Origin: Eudorina sp. 2006-703-Eu-15
Lineage: Eukaryota; Chlorophyta; Chlorophyceae; Chlamydomonadales; Volvocaceae
Direction of reading: 5' to 3'
Length of the DNA stretch: 64,000 bases
Assembly (NCBI GenBank): GCA_003117195.1
Contig: BDSI01000099.1
Coordinates: forward strand, 84,479-148,478
Each line of letters starts with the position of its first letter. Position 1 is the first letter of the stretch. The position numbers and the translations under genes are program-made. Below the pieces are notes generated by a model. That model saw nothing but the letters and a program-made list of their open reading frames with translations. It made no database searches and was not told the DNA's origin. Of the stretch, positions 23,856 through 35,460 are shown piece by piece.

Positions 23856-26800
23856 TCATGGCAGCAGGGTCGTGGTCGAGCCGTGCTCCGCGTCCTCCTG
23901 CTGATGCTGAATCGCGTGCTTAAGCTTCTCGACGAGGTCGACGGAGCGAGTCGCGCTGCCGTACGGCCAACCTTCCTCACCCCACACCGCCCGCCGCGCC
24001 TCCTCCGCCACTGCCGCCGCCGCCGCGTCGGCCGCCGCGCGTCCCCCCGCCGCCGCAACGTCCTCCACGGCCGCCTCCGCTCCGCTGCCACCGCCGCCAC
24101 TGACCGAGACCCGCTTCAGCGCCACAAACGCGCCGACTGACCCATGGGTCAGTGACGCCGACCCCTCAGCTGCAACACGATCGCTGTCCTGATGTACGAC
24201 GACACTGATGTCCGCCTCCGCCAGCTGCGTCGCCGCCTCCGCCGCCACCCGGTCCCGTGTGATCTCGTCCATGCCCGCCTCCGCCGCCGCCTTGCGCGGC
24301 GGCCGGCGCAGTTGCACCGACCGGTCTTCCAGATCGACTGACAGCTCCAGATGCCGCCCGTGAACCTGTACGACACCGGCACTCGACGGCGCCGCGGCCG
24401 TCACTGGCCGCGAGCCGTCGAGCCACTCCACACCCTCCTCCGCCAGCGCCGCGGCCGCCGCCGCCGCCGCCGCGGACTTCCTCCTGGCAGGCGGAGTGCG
24501 ATGTCTGGCTGTCGGCACAGTCTCCGCGCAGTCACAGTCGCGCGTCATTGGGTCTGCGGCGGCGGCCGCGCCTGCCGGCGTCGGGTCTGCGGCGGCCCCT
24601 CCGCCGTCTCCGCCGCCAGCCGCCGCGCTGGCGAGCATGGCTACCTTCTCCAGCTGCTCGTCCGTGAGGAGCTCACACAGCCCCGAGAACCTGCGGTGAG
24701 GGCGTCAAGGGGTGAAGGGGCCCCGGGGGTGAGGGCTGGTGGGAGGCATAACCTCGCTCGTTACACGAACCCTGCGAAGCTGCGGTGCCCCAGACCTCCG
24801 CCCATCCTCCGCCCCGCCCACCTCAAGCCCACCTCGTTGAAAGTCGTTATACAAACGCGGTGATGCCCCATACCTGCGACCCCACACACCCAGCTGCTCA
24901 TCCTGCCCCCTCATGTCAATCAAGACAGCGAACCCGAACCCGTCCTCTTCCCCTCTCCCCTGCCACCCCACGCATCGCTTTCCCCAGCCCACCCGCCCAC
25001 CCGCCTCCTCCTCGTCGTCCCCTCCGTTCCCCTCCCGGTCCGGCCCGGCCCACCCACCTGTTGGGCTCCCGCAGCTCCAGGAAAACCTCCTCCGCGTCTC
25101 CGCCTCCGCCGCCGCCACTGCCCTCTCCCAGGCGGCTGCTGCCCCGGGGCCTGCGGCCGTGCTCCCAGTGGTAGTCCAGCAGGTTGGCGGCCCGGGCCAG
25201 CGGGCGTAACTCAACCGGGAGCAGTTCAGCAGCGGCTGGGGTACGGGGCGGGAGAGAACGGAAAGTCCGGAGGCGGAATCTTGATGTCAGGGTACCCAAT
25301 GGAGTCAGCCCAGCCTCTGCGGCGAGGCAGGGCCCACAGGTCAGCACGCGGCCCCCCCTCCGCCTGCCCTGCTTGCCGATACACGCACGCATCATATTCG
25401 ATGCCCGCTGTGTATATTTAGTCTTCTTCTATATTTGTCGTCGTCGTCGTCCGGTGTCAGCGGTGCTCGCCGAAACTGTTACTTCATCAGGGTTGCCCCT
25501 TACAGCAGCAGCAGCAGCAGCCCCACTCGCCCTGCCGCCCGCCTCGCCCTGCCGCCCGCCTCGCCCTGCCGCCCGCCTCGCCCTGCCGCCCGCCTCGCCC
25601 TGCCGCCCGCCTCGCCCTGCCGCCCCACCCGCTCACCCTGCGCCGCGCGGTCCGCCTCCCGGGCCAACGCCAGGTCCGCGAAGTCCGGCGCCGCCACCGT
25701 CTCAGGCTCCTCCTCCGCAGAGGACAGCGAGTACAGGGCGGCGGCGTGGTGGGGACTGAGCAGCAGCGCCGGGATATCCTGGGTGCAGGGAGGAGTTAGG
25801 AAATTGAGTTTGGGAGTTCAAGAAAAGAAAATCCAGACCCAGAAACAAACCGGGGCACAACCAAAAATACTGCAAATAGGCTTGCGGGAGTGGAGAGGGT
25901 GCTGGGCCGGCAGTAGCGCGTGGGTAGGCGCGTAGGTCTGTGAGCTGCGCTGACCCAGACCCCACACACTGCTGGTGTTCCCATATCCCATATCCCAGAC
26001 CCGGCTGGTGTTCCCATACCCCATATCCCAAACGCGAAACGTGAACCGTCAGCACTGGCGGGCCCTGCCCGCCCCCGTGCCCCCGGTCCCGTAGGTACTT
26101 GCCACGCCAGGCCGGTGGTTCTATGGTTTGTTTCCCTCTCAAGGGGGCGGCGAACGCATGCTTCGCGGGTCCAAGGAGGTGCGGTGTGGCGCTGTCCCAG
26201 CTCCGAAAACGCCCGACACCCACCATGGACTGCCACTCCCGGCCCTGCAGCTCGTCCTCATCGCTGCTGCTGCCCGAGAGCGCCCTCTGCCGCAGCTGCT
26301 CGATCAGCGAAGGGGCGCCGCCGCCCCGGCCGGTCACGTTGCCGATGAGGTCCAGGGGGCAGTGCAGGTCGGGGCCGAGCACCCCGAGCGCGGCGGCGCC
26401 GGCGGCGCTGTACGACGGGTCGTCGGCGTCATCGTCGACCGGCGGCGCGTAGCGCTTGACGTAGTCGAGTGCCGGCGAGTCCTGTTGGGCCCGGGGGAGC
26501 AGGGGGAGGGAGTAAGGAGGGAGTGAGGAAGGGAGAGACGGGTTTTGCAGCGAGTTGTATACGAGGATACAAAAATCTGTGCGGACCACAGAGCGATGAT
26601 CCGAGGGAGGAGGCGGGTAGGCACCCGGTCAGCGAGGCAGTACGTTGCAAGGTAGCCGACGGGTAGAGATGGGATCCGGGCAGCGCTGCACTGATGTCGA
26701 CATGAGCGAGGTGAAAGGGAGCGACGCGGAAAGGGATCCAAGCGCGGGACGGTCTGTCGCAGGTGCAAGTGCGCCACGAGAGCCGTGCCGGGTTAAGAGA

Positions 26801-26931
26801 TGTCTTCCACGGACCTCCTCTTCTCGAAAGAACGATCCCAGATCGCCCGTGGACGCCAGGCTACCGGGGTCCAGCCAGCCCGGCGCTTGCCACAGCCCGC
26901 TCGGCTCGTCCAAGGGCTGCTGTCCCGCAAC
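23856..26931 (-). CDS. Unrecognised multi-exon protein (5' end unresolved)
   Basis: Five exons join with matching phases: 26931-26815, 26481-26224, 25778-25637, 25235-25058 and 24690-23856, giving about 509 aa, with a TGA at 23858-23856. Conserved-looking blocks are LDYVKRYAPPVDDD, LHCPLDLIGNVTG, SLIEQLRQRALSGSSSDEDE, LLPVELRPLARAANLLDYHW, EEVFLELREPNRFSGLCELL and LTDEQLEKVAMLAS. The C-terminal exon is Ala-rich with a predicted helix-forming end. I recognise no domain. The first listed exon ends at a weak GTCCGT donor, and no ATG is visible upstream of 26931, so at least one 5' exon is missing or the first exon is wrong. The four downstream exons are well supported. An acidic, partly disordered scaffold protein is one possibility, but this is a guess. 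Confidence 0.6.
25530..25625. repeat. 17-bp tandem repeat in an intron of the unrecognised gene
   Basis: CGCCCTGCCGCCCGCCT is repeated five or more times just downstream (minus strand) of the 25637 donor. Confidence 0.85.
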
Positions 26932-26936
26932 CTGCA

Positions 26937-27800
26937 GCGAGTCGAAAAGGGATTAGGTCAAAACCGCATGAGCGGACGACTCTTGGTATATAATCCTTTA
27001 CAATGCTTTTGTGAAGGAACTCAAACCCTGTGCTCGCCGGTGCACTTGTCGGGCGTCGAAACAACTAACCTGTCGGGATATGCCCCTCAACTGTTTTGGC
27101 CACGTGTTATATCTGCAGTTCCGACGGGCAAATCGACAAGGTCGTTTGGAAAATCCGGCGACCTGCAAGGCAAATCGGAACGGTCAGAACTGCTCGGTTC
27201 CGTCAATATGTAGGCATGCGTAGGCAGGACCGCCACTTGCATTTCATCTTCCCATTCTATGGACAACTGACATAGTTTAATCAGGGCGCGCCAGCTCACC
27301 GCGGATTGCCGCATTGGCGTTATGCGTGTACATGCACGCTTGTTCGGCAAGGACCCACACGATTGTGAGATCATGACCAAATGAGTGTGCGCAGAGGTTA
27401 TGATGAGCAATCGATTCCAAAGGTTATCATTTAAGGCTAAGTACCTCATTGTGATTGGCAGTTGGCCAGTTGCCTTTGCTTCGAGACCGTACGGGCGAAC
27501 CATTACAAACCGCAAACGCAAGCGTGACTTCAGTGTTATCAGTTTTTGGTTTACACACACCTCAGCGTATCCCGCCCAGTGTCACAACAGTTCGCACACG
27601 AAGACGTGGCTAGCTCGCAACATCAGCCCGCAGCGCAAACCCCGGCACGCGATGCCCGGCGTCCTACACCCCCTGTGACGTCAATACGTTCAAAACCAAC
27701 CTCGTTCGTTTCGGTTCCGTGTCACCCTGCAGCGACACGCATGGCAGGCAGCACCTCCGTCCCGTGCGCCAGCGCCCCGCAACCCCGGTCAGAAGGTCCC
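26937..27800. other. Region between the unrecognised gene and the TMX2-like gene
   Basis: AT-richer DNA that should carry the 5' end of the unrecognised minus-strand gene and the 3' UTR of the TMX2-like gene. No further gene is visible. Confidence 0.45.
27551..27555 (-). terminator. TGTAA poly(A) signal of the TMX2-like gene
   Basis: TTACA on the plus strand (TGTAA on the minus) lies about 250 nt beyond the stop; a second copy is at 27503-27507. Confidence 0.45.
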
Positions 27801-28679
27801 TCATTGCCCCTTCTTCTCGCTACTCTTCGAAAGGGACCGCGCGAAACGCATATCGAGCTCCAGCGCCTTTATCACATCCTTCGCCTTGAATCCCGCCGCA
27901 TACAGCGACCCGCTGCCCGTCTTCTGCGGCATGCGCACCACCTCCTCCCCTTTGTCAAACAGCACAATCGTGGGCAACTGCTGGCTCACGGGAGACAGGT
28001 CGATGCCCATCTTCGATGCGGACTTGCTGAACTCCCCCACGTCCAGCATCCCAAACTTGAGCTTGTCGGTGCCGAAGCGCGACGCCAGGTCCGCCACGTC
28101 GGGCGCCATCAAGCGGCAGCCCGAGTGCCAGGTCGCGTAGATGTAGACCACCCAGGTGACGTCTGTTCCCGGCTTCTTGACCTCGTCCACGATGCGCTCG
28201 GGTGTCAGCTTTTCGACGACCTCGTGCAGGGGAAACATGGGCTGCGGGAAGAGCAGGTAGATGACGAGGTACGCCAGGAGAAAGTATGCGAGGACGATGG
28301 GGCTGCAGACTATGTACATGATGGCGACGAAGAGCTGCGTGAAGTCCAGCACCGCGCTCAGGCCGGCCAGGCGGGAGCGCGCCTTGACGAAGCGAAAAGC
28401 GGCATAAGAGCCGCACAGGAAGGCGACGTAGCGCTCCCAGCTCTCGTAGTCGCTAACCTCGCCGAGGAAAAGCATGCCCTGGCGGATGGGCTTGTGACGA
28501 TAGTACTCCCGGACGACGACATACACCGAAGTCAGCATGATGTTAAGCATGTAATATGGACTTGACATCATCATATTAAGTTCATCAAGAGGGTTTCGTT
28601 TTGCCCTCCTTGTGGAAGACGAACTTGCACCGGCTGCGCTGGTGGCAGCAGGTTCGCTTTGTCTATTGGTATCATCCAT
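27801..28679 (-). CDS. TMX2-like: TMX2-like thioredoxin-related transmembrane protein of the ER
   Basis: An intronless 292-aa protein. The N-terminal third is Ser/Ala-rich, followed by PYYMLNIMLTSVYVVVREYY and further hydrophobic segments, including a long double-length one (FTQLFVAIMYIVCSPIVLAY onward). These are the multiple membrane spans seen in TMX2. A thioredoxin-fold domain follows: VTWVVYIYATWHSGC, FGMLDVGEF and QQLPTIVLFDKGEEVVRMP (cis-Pro in QLPT). The C terminus ends KKGQ, a KKxx ER-retrieval signal, like the family's dilysine tail. The active site is WHSGC instead of WCxxC: only the second Cys is present. Human TMX2 also lacks the first Cys (SNDC), so the loss is a family trait. 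I chose the ATG at 28679 because 20 codons of non-family sequence precede it and because it leaves room for the divergent D27-like gene. Confidence 0.88.
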   Translation of the reverse strand: MDDTNRQSEPAATSAAGASSSSTRRAKRNPLDELNMMMSSPYYMLNIMLTSVYVVVREYYRHKPIRQGMLFLGEVSDYESWERYVAFLCGSYAAFRFVKARSRLAGLSAVLDFTQLFVAIMYIVCSPIVLAYFLLAYLVIYLLFPQPMFPLHEVVEKLTPERIVDEVKKPGTDVTWVVYIYATWHSGCRLMAPDVADLASRFGTDKLKFGMLDVGEFSKSASKMGIDLSPVSQQLPTIVLFDKGEEVVRMPQKTGSGSLYAAGFKAKDVIKALELDMRFARSLSKSSEKKGQ

Positions 28680-28855
28680 AATTACAATGATTGCAGCGCA
28701 GTATCGGTTGCATAATGCGTATTCACAAATTCGCTTCATTGCAAAATGCTGACGGACTTTCCGCCGTACTTGGTCTCGGAGTTGCCTCTACTTGTGCATC
28801 CACAATCTTTACCAAAAGAAGGACGCACATCCACTCTGCTCTCAACTTTAGCAAC
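28680..28855. promoter_or_regulatory. Compact divergent promoter, TMX2-like / D27-like
   Basis: Only 176 bp separate the two start codons on opposite strands, so both 5' UTRs and the promoter must fit or overlap here. In-frame upstream ATGs exist on each side (28739 for the minus gene, 28713 for the plus gene); using both would make the coding regions overlap. This supports the inner ATGs. Confidence 0.6.
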
Positions 28856-30886
28856 ATGATTTCACAAAGGAGCCCTGTTGCATGTCGCTTAAGGGATCGT
28901 GCAAGCTGCTTCACACGCAAACCAAAGGTTATCTTCCGTCCTGTGGGCCGTGAGGCATCCAGCAGTTTTCGCGATGCAGGACCGACTGATGCAGCACCGT
29001 CGTACAGAGAAATCGACGCTCAGCCCCTCAACCGCGTGGTGATGGCCCTCTTCAGGTGTGCAGCTCAGTCACTGGACGTGCACGTTGTGCATCACCAGCA
29101 ATATGCACGCGAAACATCTGATTGGGTAGCGCTTACGTAGCGCCACTACCGAGCAAAATTCAGGACTCGGTTTCGGAGCAGTGGAGGTCCAGTACACGAC
29201 TAATCATCGAAGTTACCCTAACGCTTTGCGGCTTTTCCTTCACGATTTGCTCTGTTTTATTGGTACTGCGCAGGCGCAAGATGGTTGCCGCCCTGGGCTC
29301 CGACTCTCCACTGGAGGGCTACGACGGCATCATCGACCTGACACGCCGCCTCAACAGCAAGTTCCGCACTGCCGCACAGACCCAGGAGGCAACGCGCGGC
29401 ATCCTCAATGCGCTCTTTCCCTCCTGGCTCCCGGGTGCTTTCAAGGCAAGCTGCACACGGACCATTGCGAGCACACGTGCCGTTTGGGCAGGGTACATGT
29501 GGCTGTCGTACAAAGGGGCGTCCGCCGCACGGTGGCAGTCGTTGCGATGCAGTTGAGACAAGGCAGATGCTGGGACAGCCTGAGGGTTCCCAAGAAACGT
29601 GAATACTGAGGGACGAAACACACGGGAAGCGCAATTTCGGGTAAGGACGTGGTACTCGTCATATGGGCTGGGGTTGGCTAGAAACAGTGCTGCAGGTCCT
29701 CGACCTGGACCCGGCCTCTATGCGGCACGGACGTGACGCCGGCCACATTCAAACAAGCGCTTGGCTTCCGGTACTCAACCCCTCGCGGTGCAGGTCATGT
29801 TCTCGCGGCCCCTGCCGGAGTTCTCCTGCCGCCTCAACGCACTGGCCACGGCGCTCACATGCCAGTGGCTGATGGGGCCCTGCAAGGTCAACGACGTCGA
29901 GATAGGTACGCGGACACAGCGCCTGACCTCGTTCGTGGGCAGGAGGAGGGAAGCCGGGAGGGCCCGTCGACGTGATCGGTGCCGCATCACCCTAACGGGC
30001 ACGACAGCATGCCCTCGTGAGCTGCCTGGTGATGGGGCTCGGTGATGGGGCCCCCACCCTTATCGCCGGGGCACCTTCTTGCCGCCCGCCCTCCCCTATC
30101 GTGGCACCCCCAGATGGCGGTGTCGTGGGCCAAGGGCACGGCGTGCTGGTGGAGCGTTGCCGCTATCTGGAGCAGGCGGGCTGCGCCTCGGTCTGCATCA
30201 ACAGCTGCAAGGTGCCCACACAGGTGAGGCGCGGGGCCGGAAGGGCGGGTGCGGCAGGGCGCTGCAGGCACGGCCGCGGGGGGAGCGGGCAGGAGACGCA
30301 TCATGCGGTATACGACGGTGGGTTTTGGGTGTCACAGGGTCCAGGAGTCGAGTTTGGAGCCCAGCTTGTCTGGGATCAAGTGCGCGAGCTGATGGGAGTG
30401 AACGGGCCTGAGATGACGACGATGTAGCTAGCGAGTTGTGTGCGTTCAGCAGGGTCATGTCACAAGGCTAAGATCCGGGGAGCCACGACATAAGGTGCGG
30501 TCCGATCCGGCCCGTATTATGCGCCGCAGACGTTCTTCGCCAAGGACATGGGCTTGCCGCTGACCATGACGCCCAACTATGAGGACTTCAGCTGCCAGTG
30601 AGTACGCCAGCGCTCGCCAACAGTTCATACGCATCCAACGCTCTGTCATTGTTGCTGCGTGGGGGAAATTCCTCAAGCATGGTATGGAGGACTGGGAGTT
30701 GCAGGGTGCGGACCCGTTGGTCATGAATTCATTCATCCTTGTTCCTGATAATCGTGCAGGTTCGCGTTTGGAAAGACGCCCCTTCCAGTGGATGCAGATG
30801 ACGCTTTCACAACGCCGTGCTTCCGACAATGCCCAACCAAGAAGGTTCGCGCTGGCCAGACGGCTTGTGGTGGAATTGAGGTCTAA
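28856..30886 (+). CDS. D27-like: DWARF27-like beta-carotene isomerase (DUF4033), plastid
   Basis: D27 proteins are iron-dependent plastid isomerases that interconvert all-trans and 9-cis beta-carotene; in land plants this is the first step to strigolactones. Exons are 28856-29055, 29274-29445, 29794-29905, 30114-30223, 30530-30597 and 30760-30886, giving 262 aa. The basic, Ser/Arg-rich first 45 residues look like a transit peptide. Family motifs are SPLEGYDGIIDLTRRLNSKF, CQWLMGPCKVNDVEI, CRYLEQAGCASVCINSCKVP, FFAKDMGLPLTMTPNYEDFS, FAFGKTPLP and PCFRQCPTKK, carrying the conserved Cys set. Phases agree throughout. Intron 2 (29446-29793) begins GCAAGC, a GC-AG intron, required by both frame and alignment. 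The algal substrate and product are unknown; strigolactone synthesis should not be assumed. Confidence 0.92.
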
Positions 30887-31135
30887 CCTACGGTGCAATG
30901 CATACGATTTTATAATGCGGGATATTGCCTGGATTACTGATGTCAAGGTCGTTGCCGTACATAGTCGGCAACTTTTTTGTGGGAGGCCTTGGTGAGAATG
31001 GCACGAAAGTAATACAGATGGATTATTGGTAGTATGCAATTCCAACATATGAGAAATTTGACACGACCGCGACCGAGTTGACCGTTTTAATCACACGCGA
31101 TTGGTTGACTGGCAGCTTTGCACATTGAAACCGCC

Positions 31136-31140
31136 TGTAA
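31136..31140 (+). terminator. TGTAA poly(A) signal of the D27-like gene
   Basis: TGTAA lies 250 nt after the TAA at 30884-30886 and 69 nt before the next start codon, so it separates the two plus-strand genes. The 30887-31208 gap holds only this 3' UTR and the next promoter. Confidence 0.6.
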
Positions 31141-31208
31141 TTGATAAAGCTTCTGCCATTAGAAAGTGTGTCGGTTGGCTAAACTAATACCTACCCGAAC
31201 CAGCAATC

Positions 31209-33463
31209 ATGTCTGCCCCTGCACCAGCGAGCTCATCGTTCTTCATCAGCGGTATCAACCACTGTGAGCTCCAAGCAGGGCAACAACTTACACTCGGTAC
31301 GATGCAGGGGACTTTCTGTTGTCCTCTTACCCTGACCGTGCCGCTCACAACTTCTCCCGCTCCAACCGTGTCACGACAGAGCACCTGCGTTCGCTCCAGC
31401 AGCAGCTCGCCGAACAAGTAAGAAATTGAATTCGGTTACTGTCCGTTTTCGCAGCTCGGTTAAGAACGCTAACGGTGCACTACCATGGTGCGGTGCACTT
31501 GTTCAGGCCGGGCGAGCGCGTGCTTTGCAGCAGCAAATACAACAACAAGCCGCACAACAAGGCCTCAGGTGAGCAGATTTCAGTTAGGGCCCGTACGCGC
31601 TTCTGTCAGAAGGAGCTGGGAGCACGTCGGTTCGGGCACTTCCGTGCATTGGGGGTAATTAGCTGTTATGAATTGGAAAGGAGCGACTTAATACATCCTG
31701 CTGTATGCCGTCCGTCCGTACACGATAGCCACGGGTTCGCGTTGCGAGTTGGCCAACGCTAAGTTATTCTATTTCTAAGGATTATTCCTTGGTGAGGATT
31801 GAGCGAAAAAACTCACACAGCTTATCAGTACTCACTGAGCAGACTTACAGACGGGGGACGCTAGCTGGACGGCCGGTCGCACGTTCCCGCTGAACTCCAA
31901 ACATGGAACCGCGACCCCCGGTGTGCGGTTCTGGCGGCTGCGCAGGGCCGGTGTTCCGGGAGCGGTTGCTGTCAAAGCTGAGCCGGGAGCCGCAATTGCT
32001 CCCGCCGCGGCTGGAGTGAAGAAGGTGCGACGGGGTGTCGGGGAGCCAGCCACCGACGGGGTGCGCATCGCCCCATCAACCAATTGCACCACAGCAGATC
32101 CATAGTGTGGCACTTTCTGCTGGGACGCGGGCACGCACACCAACCCACAGATTCGGGTGGGGCGCGTTTCCTTGCGGAAGCCATCGCTACACCCCACTCT
32201 CAACTAGGTTCGTGTAAAGCCGTTGGGACATTATGCCAAGCAGCATGCTGGGTTGTCAGAGACATGCCCGGCAAGATGGGTGCAGGCCTGCACATCGCGA
32301 GCCCCAACCTGAGCCCCAACCCGTGTGGACCCCCGGGATGCAGGAGGAGGAGGGGACGCAGCCGGCGCAGCAGCACACAGCACAACAAACACAGCAGCAG
32401 CTGCAGTACGCGACCCTCCTTGCGCTGCAACTGCAGCAACAGCAGCAAGCGCGGGCGGCGGCGGCGGTCGCGGCGGCGGCGGCCGGGCAGGCGCAGGGAC
32501 GCGGGGCGGCGGCCGCCGCGCCGGCAGGCTTCGGTGGAGCGCCCGCGGCGCTAGCGCACAACGTATTCCCTCAGCCAGGTCAGATCCCGGCAGAGCCAGT
32601 GCGCCCAAACGAGACGGCGCTGCTGGTTGCCGCAGGATGGGACCGCGTGCCGTGCCTGCCCTCTTCTAGCTTCACAATGTGCGCTTCCGAAAAACCTGTG
32701 CCCACCCCATTGGGTCCCACCCAACGATCTGGGTCACACTGTACCTCGTCACTGCTACTACCGTACTTGGCCTTCTGACGAACACTCCCCATGCCTGTGC
32801 CCGTGCTCACATCCCCGTACCTGAAACCTCAGGCGGCGGCAGGGGACGGGGCGGCGGAGGCCGCGGCGCGGGGCGGCAGTCCAAGCAGTCCAGGGTCGAG
32901 GAGCCCGCGACGGACCAGTGGGTGCAGTGCAGCAAGTGCCAGACGTGGCGGCAGGTGCCGGACGAGTTCTGGCCGGACATCGAGAACGCGGACGAGGACG
33001 AGGACTGGACATGCAAGGTGCGTGGGGCGCGCTGGGGAGGAGGGAGGAGGGAGTTAAGGCGAAAGGCAAGTCCAGATGAACAGAGAGGAGCGAGAGACGG
33101 GCCTCACGGACGGCAAGCTGGCATGATTCCAGAGGGATGCGTGGGTCGGAAGGGCAGGGCTGTAGAGGTCGTACACATCCAGGGGCCATGGGGCGGGGGC
33201 GTGCAGGATGGACAGATGGATTATTCTGAGGTGGCGGTGAGGAGGAAGGAGGAGGCCGTGCTGCGCTAGGGGCCCTTGCGTGCGAGGTCCGGACGCACGG
33301 CTGACACAGCCGTACTTCAACCAATAGGCTCCGGTCTGTCGTGCCTTCACTTCTGGCCGTCATTCCTCCCCCCGTCCCACGCTCTTGGGCCGGCCGGCAC
33401 CTGCCACAGGATGCATTGTGGGACGTGGAGGATTACGAGCCGAACACGGCGGCGTGTTGCTGA
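31209..33463 (+). CDS. Small Gln-rich protein with C-terminal CW-type zinc finger
   Basis: Exons are 31209-31251, 31308-31417, 31507-31568, 31946-32024, 32344-32578, 32833-33017 and 33410-33463, giving 255 aa with agreeing phases. After a Ser/Ala-rich start come FLLSSYPDRAAHNFSRSN and EHLRSLQQQLAEQ, then Gln- and Ala-rich stretches that probably form coiled coil or disorder. A Gly/Arg patch (GGGRGRGGGGRGAGRQ) precedes the CW domain. The domain starts DQWVQCSKCQTWRQVPDEFW and ends DEDWTCK..W..EDYEPNTAACC, supplying the CxxC pair, the Trp residues and the later Cys of the zinc site. CW domains read histone H3 methylated at Lys4, so a nuclear chromatin-binding role is inferred. The CW fold is at the very C terminus, with the last exon only 54 nt. 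Exons 4 and 5 (31946-32024, 32344-32578) have the least certain boundaries. Confidence 0.75.
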
Positions 33464-34738
33464 CCTGGCCGCTGCGCTGCTGAGGCACCTGGAGGAGGGA
33501 GCCGCCTCCGGGCATCCTTCGTGCTCAAGCCCCTACCTCACGCTGCCGAACCTTGGCGAGAAGCGTGTGGCTCGATTTGGATCGTTTGTTGTGGAGTTGA
33601 GGGGGTCGGTGGGGCCCAGGAAGGGGACAGGGCCGGGGGAGGGGAGGGCGCAATGCTGGTAGGCATGGCCTGAGCCTGCCAATCAGGCTAGTGTCCAGGT
33701 CCTGATTCGGCCGCGGTTGAGGCGGTGGGTTCTGTGTGTTTTACATATCTGACCGGGCTGCTAACCCGTGTGTGTGTGTGTGTAGAAGAAACTGTGTGTG
33801 TCAATTGTCAAGGGGTCTCGGGTATGAGCTCCGGCCCCGAAGCGGCCGCGGCGGAGCGAACATGTGTTTGCCGCTTATCCGATGGAGCCTCCAATCGCCG
33901 TGCCCTCCAATCCGGCGCAGTATCTACGCATATTAGGGGACTTGTTTCGTTCCCTGAGGGGCAAATACCAACGGGTGGCATGTGGGCATGAGACTGAAGA
34001 TCGACATTGGCGCACGGAGAAGCAATCTTTTCCGCTGCAGCTTTCCTCAACAAGAGGAAAGTATTTTTGCGTTACATGGATCCCATAATTGCCCAAGTAC
34101 GATGTCGTGAGGCTGTCCAGGCAGGAAGGAGTTCTGCATGGCTGGAGACCGCATCTGACGTTTGTCTTCATGAAGACGTTGGGCACGCTCGCGCAATCGT
34201 ATTCAGGTGACCCACGGGTCACGGCTGGCCCGCTGGGTCATGGCCACTACATTCGGCCTGCCGGGACTCTCGGCTGCATCGCTGTCGAAGCCCATTCAAA
34301 TGGGCTTCCGACGCCGTTGATGCTTTGTGCTGCCCTCAGTGCGGTGGGCTTCATTTCAGTTATAAGTCGTGGGTCAAAGCAACCTGATCGGGATTTGTTT
34401 AAGGATAAGTTCCACATGCCGAACATCACGAACAAGCAATCTCCCGCTGTCCGTACGATGACACCGCACGAAGAAGGAAAGGAAGCCGGTGACCAGCACA
34501 ACTGCGCGCATTCCAGCCTGCAGGCCTCGATGCGAGAGGACGGATACAGCAGTGCTTCTGGTGTGTACCCCCCTGGCTGAGAAGCAGAGCACCTGCTGCC
34601 CCCAGCCTGAGGCCGGCGACCGGCTTCCGAACCGCTGACGCATCCTAGCGTCTTGCACAGAAGCTGTGATTTCCCTGCTCTCCTTCGGGCACCTCATTTT
34701 AAAGCTGTTGCCTGCGGAACTGCGCGAGTCTCGTGAGG
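33464..34738. other. Intergenic region upstream of pyruvate kinase
   Basis: No supported gene. It holds the 3' UTR of the CW gene and the pyruvate kinase promoter. One GACCCACGGGTC palindrome lies at 34209-34220. Frames here lack motifs. Confidence 0.5.
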
Positions 34739-35420
34739 ATGCGCGGCTCGGGCGGCGGCAGCCGGTACTACCGCGCCAAGGCGCGACCGCACTTCTTCCA
34801 GGACCTCAACCTCTCATCCATCTTGCAGCCCGCGGATCCCGCGGAGGGCTGCTTCGTTGCCAGCAAGGTGGGGCAGGGCCGTGGGGGCCCCTGGGTTCGG
34901 CGGCACCAGAGCAAAGGCGGCGGCGAAGGGGGCTGCGTTAACTGAACCCTTGAAATCGGTTAGGAAAAATGTCCTGTTTGGGCGAGAACAGCGCCGACGT
35001 CATGTTGGGCTACTTGGGACTCCGGCCGTCATTATTTGGCTTGAGATGTCGATCCCGGGCTCAGGTAGGCAGTGCAAAATAAAAAATATTCAAAGACATT
35101 TTTGAATCTGTTCGCACGACTACCAATTCTTCGAGTTCTTCGAGTTGATTTGGCCCCGACGGATGGCGTCCTTGCGGTTCCAAGCGCCCTGACACGCCCC
35201 CTCCCCTCCCGCGCACCACCGCCAAAGCGCACATGTGTGCGGCTGGGAGATGGCGGTGGGCGGAGGTGTGACCGGCGTTAATGTTTCCCGCTATGATGAC
35301 CCGTGGGTCACCCGCCGCAGGTCGTGGCGACACTGGGACCCGCCTGCAGCGATATCGACACGCTGGCCCAGCTGCTGGAGGCGGGCATGACGGTGGCGCG
35401 CATTGACCTGACCTGGGGTG

Positions 35421-35460
<40 letters not shown>

